Shown here piece by piece: positions 17,987 to 28,597 of a stretch of DNA of 64,000 nucleotides (position 1 is its first letter; each line of letters starts with the position of its first letter). Below the pieces are notes generated by a model. It saw nothing but the letters and a program-made list of their open reading frames with translations. It ran no database searches and had not been told where the DNA came from. The translations under genes and the position numbers were made by a program. Source of the DNA: Novipirellula aureliae (GTDB lineage: Bacteria > Planctomycetota > Planctomycetia > Pirellulales > Pirellulaceae); contig NZ_SJPY01000001.1 of assembly GCF_007860185.1 (NCBI RefSeq), forward strand, positions 248,001-312,000, read 5' to 3'.

Positions 17987-20900
17987 ATGATGAACCAAAC
18001 ATCGTTTCACTTGCCGCCAGCCCAGGGACTCTATGATCCTCAGCACGAGAAAGACTCGTGTGGCGTTGGCTTCATTGCTCATATCAAGGGCAAGCCGAGT
18101 CATCAAAACGTTCTGGATGCGGACCAAATCCTGCAAGCGATGGACCATCGCGGTGCCTGCGGCTGCGAACCGAACACCGGAGATGGATCGGGCATCATGG
18201 TTGGTTTGCCACACAAGTTTTTGCGAAAGGTCGCTCAGCGTGATCTAGGCGCCGAACTGCCTGAAGCGGGCAAGTTCGCTGCGGGTCTCGTTTTTCTACC
18301 AACCGATGAATCGGAACGAGCGTTTTGCAAGGAAACGATCGAGTCGTTGATTGCCGAATCAGGCCAGAAACTGATCGGTTGGCGAAAGGTCCCTCAGTGC
18401 CCTGACGTCGCCGACGTCGGGCCGACTGCGCGGCGAAGCGAACCACACGTCGAGCAATTGTTCGTCGCTGCTGCCGAGGGGCTAAGTGGTGACGAACTGG
18501 ATCAAAAATTGTACTTGATTCATAAGCAAGCCAGTCACCGACTGCGTGGTGGCAATGAGATCAAACAAGCGTTGATGTTCTACATCTGCTCGCTCAGCAC
18601 CAAAGTGATCATCTACAAGGGGATGCTCACCCCGGCTCAGGTCCTGCCATACTACCCCGATCTTCAAGACGAGGATTTTGAGACGCATTTGGCGATGGTG
18701 CATAGCCGTTTTTCGACCAATACCTTCCCAAGTTGGGATCGTGCCCAGCCCCTGCGTTTCATGAGTCACAATGGCGAAATCAATACGCTTCGCGGTAACT
18801 CAAATTGGATGAGGGCTCGCGAAGGAGCCGCCGAAAGCAACATTTTCGGCGACGATTTGAAGAAGCTATTCCCGGTTTGCGAGGCCCATTGTAGCGACTC
18901 CGGTACGTTTGATAACGTGTTGGAGTTTCTGCTAATGAACGGGCGGACGCTACAGGAAGCGATCATGATGATGGTCCCCGAAGCGTGGCAGATGCACGAA
19001 ACAATGCCCGAGGACAAACGAGCGTTCTACGAATACTTCTCGTGCTTGATGGAACCTTGGGATGGACCGGCATCGATCGTTTTCACCGACGGTCATTACA
19101 TCGGCGCGACACTAGACCGCAACGGTTTGCGACCAAGTCGCTATTACATCACTCACGATGACCGTGTCATCATGGCGAGCGAAGTGGGGGTTTTGCCCGT
19201 CGACCCAGCTATCGTCAAACACAAAGGACGCTTGCAACCAGGAAAAATGTTCTTGGTCGATTTCGAGCAAGGACGTTTGATCCCCGACGAAGAACTCAAG
19301 AGTTCCTTCGCCAAAAAGATGCCTTATGGTCAATGGCTAAAAGACCAACGCATCACACTCGAGGACCTGCACCCGGAAGCCGAAGGTCACGGCTTTGATT
19401 CGGAATCCCTCCTGCCTCGGATGCAAGCGTTTGGTTACACCAGTGAAACGATGACATTCATGCTGCGACCACTCGTCGAGCAACTCCGTGACCCCGTCGG
19501 CTCCATGGGGAACGATAGCGCGCTTGCTTGTTTGAGTGACAAACCACGAATGATCTATGATTATTTCAAACAGCTGTTTGCCCAGGTGACCAATCCTTCG
19601 ATCGATTCGATTCGCGAAGAGGTCATCATGTCGCTGGAGTGCTACATCGGCCCCGAACAGAACCTGTTAACCGCGACGCCCGAACATTGCCACCGTTTGT
19701 TGGTAAGTCATCCGATCCTGACGAATGAAGAGATCGCGGCGCTCAAACATGTCAACTTCGAAGGCTGGCAAAGCCGAGTGATCGACATCACGTTTGACCG
19801 TAGCGAGGGCAAGGCAGGATTACGGAAAACACTCGAGCGAATTTCACGAGAAGCGGAAGAAGCGGTCGACGCAGGAATCGAACTGGTCGTCTTGAGCGAT
19901 CGTGCCATTAGCCATGACCGAGTCCCCATCAGCGCGTTGTTGGCTGTCGGTGCCGTGCATCATCATTTGGTGAAACAGGCCAAACGAACTCGGATCGGCT
20001 TAGCGATCGAAACGGGAGAAGCGAGAGAGGTCCATCATCATTGTTTGTTGATCGGCTATGGTGCCGATGCCATCAACCCATACCTTGCATTCGAAGCCCT
20101 CTGGCAAGCTCGCCGCGATGGCTTGATGCCTCCCGTACTCGATGATGACAAGATCGTCGCTGCCTACCGCAAGGGTGTTGCCAAGGGCATGTTGAAAGTC
20201 ATGGCCAAGATGGGAATCAGTACGCTGCAAAGCTACAAGGGCGCACAAATCTTTGAAGCCCTTGGACTGAAAGACGAGATCATTGAGACTTGTTTTGTCG
20301 GAACCGCGAGCCGAATTCAAGGGGTTTCGTTTGACGTGGTAGCCGAGGAAACACTTCGCCGCCATCGCCTTGGGTATCCCAATCGGAAGAGCGACACCAG
20401 CCATCAATTGCCAAGCTTGGGCGAGTTCCATTGGCGTGCAGAAGGCGAAAAACACGCCTGGAGCCCGCAATCCATTTCGTCTCTGCAAGTTGCCGCACGG
20501 ACCAACAACGAAGACGCCTACTGGAAGTTTGCTCACGCGATCAATGAAGACAACCGCAACCGCTGCACGCTCCGTGGACTGCTCGGGTTCAAGGAAGGTG
20601 CCGCCGGCCAACCGGTTCCGCTCGACGAAGTCGAACCTGCTAGCGAAATCGTAAAACTGTTTTGTACCGGAGCGATGAGTTTCGGCAGCATCAGCGCCGA
20701 GTCGCACGAAACGTTGGCGGTCGCCATGAACCGCCTCGGTGGCAAGAGCAATACGGGCGAAGGTGGCGAAGATCCGCTTCGATTCTTGCCCCTCGCCAAC
20801 GGCGATTCAAAACGGTCGGCGATCAAACAGGTCGCTTCGGGGCGTTTCGGTGTGACGATCGAATACCTGACGAATGCCGACGAGATTCAAATAAAAATCT

Positions 20901-22555
20901 CCCAAGGCGCCAAGCCAGGCGAAGGTGGCGAATTGCCAGGGAAAAAGGTCGACGAGACGATCGCTCGGATCCGTTACAGCACCCCTGGCGTTGGCCTGAT
21001 TAGCCCGCCACCGCACCACGATATCTATTCGATCGAAGACCTAGCGCAATTGATTCACGACCTTAAAAACGCCAACCGGGCCGCTCGGATTAGCGTGAAA
21101 TTAGTCAGTGAAGTTGGCGTCGGCGTGATCGCTTCAGGCGTCGCCAAGGCACATGCCGATCACATCTTGATCTCGGGCGATACCGGTGGAACCGGGGCTT
21201 CGCCGCTAACAAGTATCAAGCACGCCGGCTTGCCTTGGGAATTGGGCATTGCCGAAACCCATCAAGTCCTGGTACTCAACGATCTGCGTAGCCGTGTCGT
21301 CTTGCAAACCGATGGTGGTTTGAGGACCGGCCGCGACGTGGTGATTGCAGCGTTGCTCGGCGCCGAAGAATTCGGTTTCTCCACAGCGCCGCTGATCACG
21401 CTCGGGTGCATCATGATGCGGAAGTGCCATTTGAACACTTGTCCGGTCGGCATTGCCACGCAAGACCCCGAATTACGGGCCAAGTTCACTGGCAAACCCG
21501 AACATGTTGTCAACTATTTGTTCATGGTGGCTGAGGAAGCACGCCGGATCATGGCGAAGCTCGGTTTCCGTAAAATCTCCGAAATGACCGGTCGTAGCGA
21601 TTGCTTGAAAACGGACGAGGCGATCAAACATTGGAAAGCCGATGGACTCGATCTGACACCAATCCTACAACCTGCGAACAAGCCGCATTCAAAGGTCGAC
21701 GTTCGCTGCACACAAAGCCAAGATCATGGTTTGGACAAATCACTCGATTTGACCGTTCTGCTCGACGCAGCAAAACCAGCTATTGAGTCGGGTGAACCGG
21801 TGCGAATTGAATCACCGATCGTGAACATCAACCGAACGGTTGGTACGATCCTCAGTAATGAAGTTGCCAAAAAGTACGGCCAACCGGGGTTACCAGATGA
21901 CACAATTGTATTGTCATTAAATGGTTCTGCTGGCCAAAGTCTCGGCGCCTTTTTGGCTCACGGCATCACCATTGAACTCGAGGGCGATGCAAACGATTAC
22001 GTCGGCAAAGGCTTGTCGGGAGGGAAAGTGATCGTCTACCCACCGCGTGAAAGCAGCTTCGCAGCCGAAGAGAACATTCTCGTCGGGAACGTTTGCCTGT
22101 ACGGTGCGACGGGCGGTGAAGCCTACTTAAGTGGGCGAGCTGCTGAACGTTTCTGTGTTCGCAACAGTGGTGCACGAGCGGTCATCGAAGGTGTCGGTGA
22201 CCATGGATGCGAATACATGACTGGCGGACGGGTCATCGTTCTCGGGTCAACCGGACGCAACTTCGCAGCAGGTATGTCAGGAGGGATCGCTTATATTTGG
22301 GACACCAAAGGCGAATTCGCTTTGGACTGCAACTTAGCGACCGTGGAACTCGAGGCGATCGAAACCGCTGAAGAGGAAGCGGAAGTCAAGGATATGATTC
22401 AGCGACATCATGAATACACCGATAGCAAGGCGGCTCGGCGAGCACTCGACAATTGGGACCAATTCATGAGCCAATGCGTCAAGGTCATGCCAACCGATTA
22501 CAAGCGAGTCTTGAAGGAGATGAAAGCGAAACAAGAGGAAGCCGCTCCAGCGTAA
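17987..22555 (+). CDS. gltB: glutamate synthase (NADPH) large subunit
   Basis: The large subunit of glutamate synthase turns glutamine and 2-oxoglutarate into two glutamates. At 1522 residues it is full length. The amidotransferase nucleophile is Cys25 (KDSCGVGF), exposed after removal of a short propeptide. The central and FMN-binding synthase domain contains SAESHETLAVAMNRLGGKSN and GEGGEDPLRF. The 3Fe-4S cluster ligands are C1141, C1147 and C1152 (CIMMRKCHLNTCPVG). The glycine-rich C-terminal beta-helix (GXXG repeats) spans roughly 1270-1450. It is followed by gltD after 192 bp, and preceded by a LysR gene. Confidence 0.97.
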   Translation: MMNQTSFHLPPAQGLYDPQHEKDSCGVGFIAHIKGKPSHQNVLDADQILQAMDHRGACGCEPNTGDGSGIMVGLPHKFLRKVAQRDLGAELPEAGKFAAGLVFLPTDESERAFCKETIESLIAESGQKLIGWRKVPQCPDVADVGPTARRSEPHVEQLFVAAAEGLSGDELDQKLYLIHKQASHRLRGGNEIKQALMFYICSLSTKVIIYKGMLTPAQVLPYYPDLQDEDFETHLAMVHSRFSTNTFPSWDRAQPLRFMSHNGEINTLRGNSNWMRAREGAAESNIFGDDLKKLFPVCEAHCSDSGTFDNVLEFLLMNGRTLQEAIMMMVPEAWQMHETMPEDKRAFYEYFSCLMEPWDGPASIVFTDGHYIGATLDRNGLRPSRYYITHDDRVIMASEVGVLPVDPAIVKHKGRLQPGKMFLVDFEQGRLIPDEELKSSFAKKMPYGQWLKDQRITLEDLHPEAEGHGFDSESLLPRMQAFGYTSETMTFMLRPLVEQLRDPVGSMGNDSALACLSDKPRMIYDYFKQLFAQVTNPSIDSIREEVIMSLECYIGPEQNLLTATPEHCHRLLVSHPILTNEEIAALKHVNFEGWQSRVIDITFDRSEGKAGLRKTLERISREAEEAVDAGIELVVLSDRAISHDRVPISALLAVGAVHHHLVKQAKRTRIGLAIETGEAREVHHHCLLIGYGADAINPYLAFEALWQARRDGLMPPVLDDDKIVAAYRKGVAKGMLKVMAKMGISTLQSYKGAQIFEALGLKDEIIETCFVGTASRIQGVSFDVVAEETLRRHRLGYPNRKSDTSHQLPSLGEFHWRAEGEKHAWSPQSISSLQVAARTNNEDAYWKFAHAINEDNRNRCTLRGLLGFKEGAAGQPVPLDEVEPASEIVKLFCTGAMSFGSISAESHETLAVAMNRLGGKSNTGEGGEDPLRFLPLANGDSKRSAIKQVASGRFGVTIEYLTNADEIQIKISQGAKPGEGGELPGKKVDETIARIRYSTPGVGLISPPPHHDIYSIEDLAQLIHDLKNANRAARISVKLVSEVGVGVIASGVAKAHADHILISGDTGGTGASPLTSIKHAGLPWELGIAETHQVLVLNDLRSRVVLQTDGGLRTGRDVVIAALLGAEEFGFSTAPLITLGCIMMRKCHLNTCPVGIATQDPELRAKFTGKPEHVVNYLFMVAEEARRIMAKLGFRKISEMTGRSDCLKTDEAIKHWKADGLDLTPILQPANKPHSKVDVRCTQSQDHGLDKSLDLTVLLDAAKPAIESGEPVRIESPIVNINRTVGTILSNEVAKKYGQPGLPDDTIVLSLNGSAGQSLGAFLAHGITIELEGDANDYVGKGLSGGKVIVYPPRESSFAAEENILVGNVCLYGATGGEAYLSGRAAERFCVRNSGARAVIEGVGDHGCEYMTGGRVIVLGSTGRNFAAGMSGGIAYIWDTKGEFALDCNLATVELEAIETAEEEAEVKDMIQRHHEYTDSKAARRALDNWDQFMSQCVKVMPTDYKRVLKEMKAKQEEAAPA

Positions 22556-22747
22556 CTCTGCGGCGGATCCACGTCCCGAACCGCAATGGCTGGAGTGTAG
22601 TCATTCAACGACTCAAGAGGCGTGACGAGCAAAAAAAGCTTCGACTCCAACGCCTCAGCACACGCCCTTCGGCACAAGGTCGAAGGAGGCGGATCGCAAG
22701 CAACACCCAAATCCAAAAACAACCGTTAGAACAAGAGAGCTGAAACG

Positions 22748-24250
22748 ATGGGAAAGCCAACCGGATTCAAAGAGTTTGATCGTAAAAAGGTCGCATGGCG
22801 TTTGCCAGTCGTTCGGATCAACGATTACGACGAAGTCTATACCGAACCGAATGCCAAGCAATTGCAAGAGCAAGGCGCTCGATGTATGGATTGCGGCGTT
22901 CCGTTTTGCCAATCGAACAGCGGATGCCCAATCGATAACTTGATCCCCGAATGGAACGACCTCGTTTATAACGATCGCTGGCAAGAGGCGATTGAGCGAC
23001 TGCATAAAACCAACAACTTTCCCGAATTCACCGGTCGAACCTGCCCCGCACCGTGCGAGGGAGCTTGTGTTCTGGGAATCACCAACCCCCCAGTAACGAT
23101 CAAGAACATCGAAAATGCAATCGTCGATCGCGCATGGGAAGAAGGCTGGATCAAGCCTGAACCACCAACGATGCGGACGGGTAAAAAAGTTGCAATCGTC
23201 GGCAGTGGACCGGCGGGCTTGTCGGCTGCAGATCAACTGAACAAGGCCGGCCACGAAGTGACCGTCTATGAGCGAGCCAACCGAATCGGTGGACTGCTTC
23301 AATACGGCATTCCAAATATGAAACTATCGAAAAAAGTGGTTCAACGACGCGTCGACAAGATGACCACCGAAGGAATCAAGTTTGTGACCGGTGTGAATGT
23401 CGGCAAAGACATCGACCCCAAGGAACTTGTCAACGATTCCGACGCGGTGTTATTGGCTTGCGGTGCGACGAAGCCGCGCGACCTGCCGATTCCAAATCGC
23501 GATGCCAAAGGCGTTCACTTTGCAATGGAGTTTTTAGCGGCCAATACAATGCAAAGTGTTCACGCCGACCAAATTGGTGACCGTTTCATTAGCGCCGAAG
23601 GAAAAGACGTGATCGTGATCGGCGGCGGTGACACGGGAACCGATTGTATTGGCACAGCCCTTCGTCATGGCTGCCGAAGCTTGGTCAACTTTGAATTGTT
23701 GCCGAAACCGCCGGCCGAACGCGGAGCGGACAACCCGTGGCCTGAATGGCCGCGAATCTACCGAGTCGATTATGGTCATGAAGAAGCGGAAGCGAAGTTC
23801 GGTCGCGACCCTCGCGAGTATCAAATCCTTAGCAAAGAGTTTCTCGTCGACGACGAGGGCAACCTTACTGGCATCAAGACCGTCGAAGTCCAGTGGACCA
23901 AGGGCGATGATGGCGGATGGAAAATGGCCGAAGTTGAAGGCAGTGAAAAGGATTGGCCCGCTCAATTGATTCTATTAGCGATGGGCTTCCTGGGACCGGA
24001 GCAGTACGTTGCCGATTCGCTAAACATCGAAGTCGATCCGCGTAGCAATTTCCAAGCCGAACACGGTCGGTTTGCGACGAATGTCGATGGAGTGTTTGCG
24101 GCCGGCGACTGCCGACGTGGCCAGAGTCTGGTGGTCTGGGCGATCAATGAAGGCCGCGGAGCGGCTCGCGCGATCGACATCTACCTGCAAGGTTCAAGCA
24201 ATCTACCAGCGCCCGGGATCACGCTGGGCACCTCGCTAGAAATCGGCTAA
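22748..24250 (+). CDS. gltD: glutamate synthase (NADPH) small subunit
   Basis: The small subunit passes electrons from NADPH through FAD and 4Fe-4S clusters to GltB. The N-terminal cluster-binding cysteines appear in [20 protein letters not shown] and [12 protein letters not shown]. The FAD-binding motif is [16 protein letters not shown], and the NADPH-binding motif is [15 protein letters not shown]-terminal [19 protein letters not shown] completes the flavoprotein. Its 500 residues are standard. It is the second gene of the gltBD unit; the 192-bp spacer from gltB is longer than usual and contains no recognised gene. Confidence 0.96.
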   Translation: MGKPTGFKEFDRKKVAWRLPVVRINDYDEVYTEPNAKQLQEQGARCMDCGVPFCQSNSGCPIDNLIPEWNDLVYNDRWQEAIERLHKTNNFPEFTGRTCPAPCEGACVLGITNPPVTIKNIENAIVDRAWEEGWIKPEPPTMRTGKKVAIVGSGPAGLSAADQLNKAGHEVTVYERANRIGGLLQYGIPNMKLSKKVVQRRVDKMTTEGIKFVTGVNVGKDIDPKELVNDSDAVLLACGATKPRDLPIPNRDAKGVHFAMEFLAANTMQSVHADQIGDRFISAEGKDVIVIGGGDTGTDCIGTALRHGCRSLVNFELLPKPPAERGADNPWPEWPRIYRVDYGHEEAEAKFGRDPREYQILSKEFLVDDEGNLTGIKTVEVQWTKGDDGGWKMAEVEGSEKDWPAQLILLAMGFLGPEQYVADSLNIEVDPRSNFQAEHGRFATNVDGVFAAGDCRRGQSLVVWAINEGRGAARAIDIYLQGSSNLPAPGITLGTSLEIG

Positions 24251-24278
24251 GGGGGGGGAGAACGGACGCCCCCTTTCC

Positions 24279-24334
24279 GTCGTGGATCTTGTTAAAGATC
24301 CTTTTGCGTCCGGATCTTTAACAAGATCCACGAC
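24279..24334. repeat. 56-bp palindromic repeat, copy 2
   Basis: A perfect inverted repeat: left arm 24279-24301 and right arm 24312-24334, starting GTCGTGGATCTTGTTAAAG. It sits between the convergent gltD and GH57 genes, where it could also act as a bidirectional transcript end, although neither side has a T-tract. Confidence 0.9.
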
Positions 24335-24355
24335 TTGCGGCAAACGGGCGACCCC

Positions 24356-26521
24356 TTACAAACGGATCGCCTGCGATTGGTGGACCACTGCTGTTTTTGG
24401 CTCGCATACCGCAGCCATCTCAATCTGGACGGCCCAGCGGCCTTCGGCATCGGCGTTGACGATCCAGTGCGGTTGGACACAGACGCTTTGGTGCACCAAT
24501 TCGAAACCCGACTCACTTTGACTGACGGTCGAGATCGGGAAGGCCCAAAGACCGCTCTTACGATCGATCTTTAGAGAAACGTCAATGCCCAACCAACGGT
24601 CGGAGAGACGGAGCCCATCGGCGTCACGCAAATCCAACTCTTCACCGAGTTGGCCGAGGTGGTTACCTTGCAGATCAGAAAAGTATCGATCGTCTGCACC
24701 GGATGGTAAGCCGGCAAAATTCATTTCCACCGCGAAATGCAAAGGCTTGTCTTGCGGCACATCTTCTAGCAGGTAGGTGACCATCATTCGGTCGCTACCA
24801 GCTTCGAGCGTGACCGCTTTGGTCAATGTGATTGGGATCCCCCATGCGTTCCCGTCTCGTCGCATTTGCACTTGTACGCGATCGGCACCACGACGAAGCT
24901 TTGTTTCAAACGGCAATTCGACAAAGTCACCCCGTTCTTCCGCTTCGCCCCGTGCAACCGATTCCAATGTCGCATCGGTATCGTAGAAATGATCCATCAA
25001 GCTCTTGCGTGCGTAGCGGTCGTACTGCAACCGTTGATCAAGGTCAGCCTGCTTAAAGACAACTCGATCGTGGATACTCGCGACCTCGGCACCGCTTGCA
25101 CTTGCACCTGCTAAAACCTTGCGGTGATAGTCCTCGGGGCGGCGTTGCAGTGTTGCCAACAGATTGTGGCGAATATCACGAACGTCCAATTCGTACATCC
25201 GGCCACCTCGCCCCGGCGCAATCCAGGCACACAACCGATTGTTGCTAATCCGGACCTCCTGCAAACCATCGAAGTTGTAGTCCTCTGCGGCGGCCGTGAC
25301 GGTTTGGTCGTTCATCCCTTCCAAATCCGACAACAAATTGTCGGCCGCGATCAGGTGTTCGTAGATCGCATTGCGAAGATGCGGCAAATAGACGCCGCCG
25401 AATGCACCATGCCAATAGGGGCAATTGCATTGACCTCGATAAAGGTGGTCACGGATTTCAGCGATTGCCGCGTTGTCGGCGACCTTTGTTTCGGCCTCCT
25501 TCAATCGGCGGCTAACGCTCATCATCCGAGCGTACATCTCGTTGGTTTCGTCATACTTTGACTTGAAATTCCGCCAATAGCCACCACGAATGAACGGCTT
25601 CAAGTCGCTCCACTGAGGATGATCAGCGATGGCGTGCGTGACATTATCAAACGTTGCTTGCGCTTCGGTGGGTAGCGCCCACTCGGTCATTTCGCGGTAG
25701 CTGCAATCGGGCAGATAGACCTTGCCAGCCGGAGGCGTCTTGGTAACGGCTTCGGCGAGGGATACGGTCTTTAACCACGAAGCGTTTTCGCAAAGTGCGG
25801 TGAAGAAAGATCGCAGCCAGCCCTGTTCATAAACATGCACCTTGGTATCGGGCCAAGTCCCAAATTTCTCACCATCATCCCCGAACGTCAAAACCGCGCC
25901 AGGTGACCGCTCGGCGAATTGCCGACAATGTTCAATGGTTTGGTCCGCCGATTGGAAGGGAATCGTATACCGAAGTCGCTCCGAGCCTGGAAATATCTTT
26001 AGCACACGACCGTCGTCCTCGGTCAAGAAGTAGCCGTTGAGTTCTTCATCGGACAACCCCGCAGCCCGGAAATGGTAGTCATCCAAAACGGTATACTCCA
26101 TTTCGGCGTCAACGACATCGGATGTGAGCGACGATTCCCAAACCCGTTCCGGCATCCACATCCCGCGTGGCCGAACACCTAGATTCCGATGCAGCCAATT
26201 GCTATAAGCATGAATTTGGCCGATACGGTCGCGTGATGGCAGCATCGTCATGATCGGTTCGTACTGTGGACCGCCAATGATTTCCACCCGTCCCGCGTCG
26301 ACCAACATTCGCAAGCGATCGATATACTCAGGATGCCGCTCTGCCAACCAAATCATCAACGGGCCGGAGGTATGAAGCGAAATCTGAAGGGCTTCAAATG
26401 GCTCGAAGACCTCCAAAAACGGCAGATAGCTGTCTTGATAAGCTTGTTCGAAGACGCCGTCAAAATTGCCAATGGGTTGATGGTTGTGCAGTACGAGGCA
26501 CAAATATGCGTGTGGCGTCAT
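24356..26521 (-). CDS. GH57 glucanotransferase/alpha-amylase
   Basis: A glycoside hydrolase of family 57, most like 4-alpha-glucanotransferases, which move maltodextrin segments between glucans. It has 721 residues. Family motifs are LHNHQPIGNF (metal or substrate histidines near residue 12), GGPQYEPIM, MWMPERVWE with nucleophile E125, and TFGDDGEKFG with the acid Asp. Residues after about 290 match the C-terminal domains DUF1925 and DUF1926. The ATG at 26519-26521 fits the conserved start; the frame continues 28 codons upstream without protein-like content. Alpha-amylase activity is the alternative. It probably works on glycogen-derived dextrins, as glgB is in the same region. Confidence 0.88.
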   Translation of the reverse strand: MTPHAYLCLVLHNHQPIGNFDGVFEQAYQDSYLPFLEVFEPFEALQISLHTSGPLMIWLAERHPEYIDRLRMLVDAGRVEIIGGPQYEPIMTMLPSRDRIGQIHAYSNWLHRNLGVRPRGMWMPERVWESSLTSDVVDAEMEYTVLDDYHFRAAGLSDEELNGYFLTEDDGRVLKIFPGSERLRYTIPFQSADQTIEHCRQFAERSPGAVLTFGDDGEKFGTWPDTKVHVYEQGWLRSFFTALCENASWLKTVSLAEAVTKTPPAGKVYLPDCSYREMTEWALPTEAQATFDNVTHAIADHPQWSDLKPFIRGGYWRNFKSKYDETNEMYARMMSVSRRLKEAETKVADNAAIAEIRDHLYRGQCNCPYWHGAFGGVYLPHLRNAIYEHLIAADNLLSDLEGMNDQTVTAAAEDYNFDGLQEVRISNNRLCAWIAPGRGGRMYELDVRDIRHNLLATLQRRPEDYHRKVLAGASASGAEVASIHDRVVFKQADLDQRLQYDRYARKSLMDHFYDTDATLESVARGEAEERGDFVELPFETKLRRGADRVQVQMRRDGNAWGIPITLTKAVTLEAGSDRMMVTYLLEDVPQDKPLHFAVEMNFAGLPSGADDRYFSDLQGNHLGQLGEELDLRDADGLRLSDRWLGIDVSLKIDRKSGLWAFPISTVSQSESGFELVHQSVCVQPHWIVNADAEGRWAVQIEMAAVCEPKTAVVHQSQAIRL

Positions 26522-26853
26522 ATTCTTCAAATTCAAAGTGAAAAAGGTGGATGCTGAAGTGGGGCGATCGGGAAGCTTTCCACTCGCTTTTGGCTGAGCA
26601 GACAACTTATTTGATACTATCGGTCCATTCGCTCTAATCGGTTCAGCTAAATTATAGGCTTCTTCGCTTCAATCCGTCAGCCGACGGTTGGCAATCGAGA
26701 CCGTAGCCGAATACAAATGATAGCCAGCCCCCCTAATCAGCTCCCAAAGCGAGAAAAAGGTTGTTTGTCCCAATTTTCGCTCGCCGCGATGGATAGCCCC
26801 AGAAGTCCGTCCGAGGAAAAGACGGATATGGGCCTTCGATTGGAAGATTGGAT
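26522..26853. other. gap between GH57 and phoU genes
   Basis: This 332-bp stretch contains the GH57 upstream region and the phoU 3' side. I see no gene, hairpin or repeat in it. Confidence 0.5.
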
Positions 26854-27537
26854 CTATTTATTCTGCGGCAAATCAAAGAAAACACCGTGCTTATGACGGA
26901 TGATCTCGCCTTCTACCAAATAGATTACATCTTCCGAAATGCTCTCGGCCAAATCACCAATGCGTTCCACATGCCGAGACGCGCTAAAGCAATGCACCGC
27001 TGGCTCGATTAGCTCGGGATCACGATTCATCATCTCGTGCAGCAGGTCGATCACAACTCGATTGAGCGTATCGACGATAGAATCGGTGCGAATCACGTCC
27101 GCCGCTTTCGCGGAGTCTTCTTCGACAAAAGAATCGAGCGCATTTCGAACCATCTCGGTCGCGGTCTGCACCATTTCGGACAATTCCGCTGGCGGTTGAA
27201 AGAGTGGAAAGCGATCCAGGGCGAGAGCTCGTTCGGCGATGTTACAGGCCAAATCCGCCATCCTTTCCAGGTCGCTATTTACCTTAATCACCGTCACGAC
27301 CCGCCGTAAATCGCTGGCGACCGGTTGATAAAGAGCAAGCAATTTGAGGCACTCTTCTTCGATGTGGATCTCCGCATCGTCTACCTCCTTGTCGCTTGCG
27401 ATGACTCGGTCCGCAAGGTCAGCTCGCCCCTGAACCAGCGATCGCACCGCTAATTGAATCATCTGTTCGACACTCGCAAACTGGGTTACAAGGGATTGAC
27501 GCAGAGCATCGAGTCCACGTTGCAGATGTTTTGACAT
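26854..27537 (-). CDS. phoU: phosphate transport regulator PhoU
   Basis: PhoU is a cytosolic helical protein that links the Pst transporter to the PhoR-PhoB signal and restrains phosphate uptake. The 227 residues form two three-helix repeats with the metal-binding motif type ExxxD: DLERMADLACNIAERAL (about 90-106) and RHVERIGDLAESISEDV (about 195-211). The start is the ATG at 27535-27537. A longer frame to 27633 would take in 32 residues encoded by the palindromic repeat and is rejected. It is last in the minus-strand pstS-pstC-pstA-pstB-phoU cluster. Confidence 0.93.
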   Translation of the reverse strand: MSKHLQRGLDALRQSLVTQFASVEQMIQLAVRSLVQGRADLADRVIASDKEVDDAEIHIEEECLKLLALYQPVASDLRRVVTVIKVNSDLERMADLACNIAERALALDRFPLFQPPAELSEMVQTATEMVRNALDSFVEEDSAKAADVIRTDSIVDTLNRVVIDLLHEMMNRDPELIEPAVHCFSASRHVERIGDLAESISEDVIYLVEGEIIRHKHGVFFDLPQNK

Positions 27538-27580
27538 AAAACGCAATCCAATTAGTGGGATTCGGCAAAAGGATTTTATC

Positions 27581-27636
27581 GTAGTGGATCTTGTTAAAGA
27601 TCCCCATGCAAAAGGATCTTTAATAAGATCCACTAC
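27581..27636. repeat. 56-bp palindromic repeat, copy 3
   Basis: Left arm 27581-27603 and right arm 27614-27636 pair with one mismatch. It lies inside the pst operon, between pstB and phoU, and so would be transcribed with them. A hairpin there could affect the amount of phoU transcript, as REP elements do in enterobacterial operons. Confidence 0.9.
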
Positions 27637-27663
27637 GGAGAATAAGTATGGATGAGTCGTCGC

Positions 27664-28569
27664 CTAACCGAACTTGCCGCTGACGTAATCTTCGGTTTGT
27701 CGGTGTTTAGGCTGCGTGAACATTTGCTTGGTATCGCTGAACTCGACAAGTCGACCAGCATAAAAAAATGCAGTTTGGTCACTCGACCGTGATGCCTGCT
27801 GCATATTGTGCGTCACAATGACAATCGAGTACTGTTCCTTAAGCTCATAAATCAGATTCTCAATCGCCAACGTACTAGCGGGATCGAGAGCGCTGCATGG
27901 CTCATCCATCAATAAAACCTCAGGGCCAACGGCGATCGCCCGAGCAATACAAAGTCGTTGTTGTTGACCGCCTGATAAGCCTAAAGCCGAACCGTGAAGG
28001 CGATCCTTGACCTCCTCCCAAACCGCAGCCTTTCGAAGCGACCACTCGACGAGTTCGTCGAGTTCCGATTTATTGAGTCGCATGTGAAGTCGAGGGCCAA
28101 ACGCGACATTGTCATAGATACTCTTCGGAAACGGATTGGCCTTTTGAAAAACAATTCCCACGCGCCGTCGAAGATCGACGGTATCCGTTTGAGAACTCAA
28201 AATATCCAAATCTCCAAGCAGCACCTCTCCTTCGGCACGAGCCGATAGCACCGTGTCGTTCATACGATTGAACCAACGCAGTAGGGTGCTTTTCCCACAA
28301 CCACTCGGCCCAATGAACGCCGTTACACTATTCTTTGGAATGTCGATTGAGATCGAATCGAGCGCTTGAAAATAGCCGTACCAGGCACTTAGGTCACGGA
28401 TACGAATCGCAACCGGCATGGTTGGATCGCCGTTGCTGTGAGTGGCCGAATCGGATTGGGCCGCCGCATGAGGTTCCGCATGAGGTTCCGCATTGGATCC
28501 CGCAGAGACTTCGCTTCGTTTTGTGTTCGTCACGGGCGTTGGCTTTCTTGCAGTTTCAGGCAACAACAT
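27664..28569 (-). CDS. pstB: phosphate ABC transporter ATP-binding protein
   Basis: The ATPase of the high-affinity phosphate importer. Walker A is GPSGCGKST (about 87-95), the signature motif is [14 protein letters not shown], Walker B is [13 protein letters not shown], and the switch histidine is in VIVTHNM. It has a 45-50 residue N-terminal extension compared with most PstB, containing a small duplication (AEPHAEPHA). A start at the internal ATG at 28419 would give the usual length. It lies 28 bp after pstA and is followed by phoU. Confidence 0.95.
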   Translation of the reverse strand: MLLPETARKPTPVTNTKRSEVSAGSNAEPHAEPHAAAQSDSATHSNGDPTMPVAIRIRDLSAWYGYFQALDSISIDIPKNSVTAFIGPSGCGKSTLLRWFNRMNDTVLSARAEGEVLLGDLDILSSQTDTVDLRRRVGIVFQKANPFPKSIYDNVAFGPRLHMRLNKSELDELVEWSLRKAAVWEEVKDRLHGSALGLSGGQQQRLCIARAIAVGPEVLLMDEPCSALDPASTLAIENLIYELKEQYSIVIVTHNMQQASRSSDQTAFFYAGRLVEFSDTKQMFTQPKHRQTEDYVSGKFG

Positions 28570-28597
28570 GTTCGTCTTTCTCCAGTCGGTAATGTAC

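Noticed and set aside
20000-20707. 235-codon minus-strand frame
   Set aside because: It is a shadow of gltB on the opposite strand.
27538-27633. N-terminal extension of PhoU
   Set aside because: The extra 32 residues are a translation of the 56-bp palindrome; the conserved start is at 27537.
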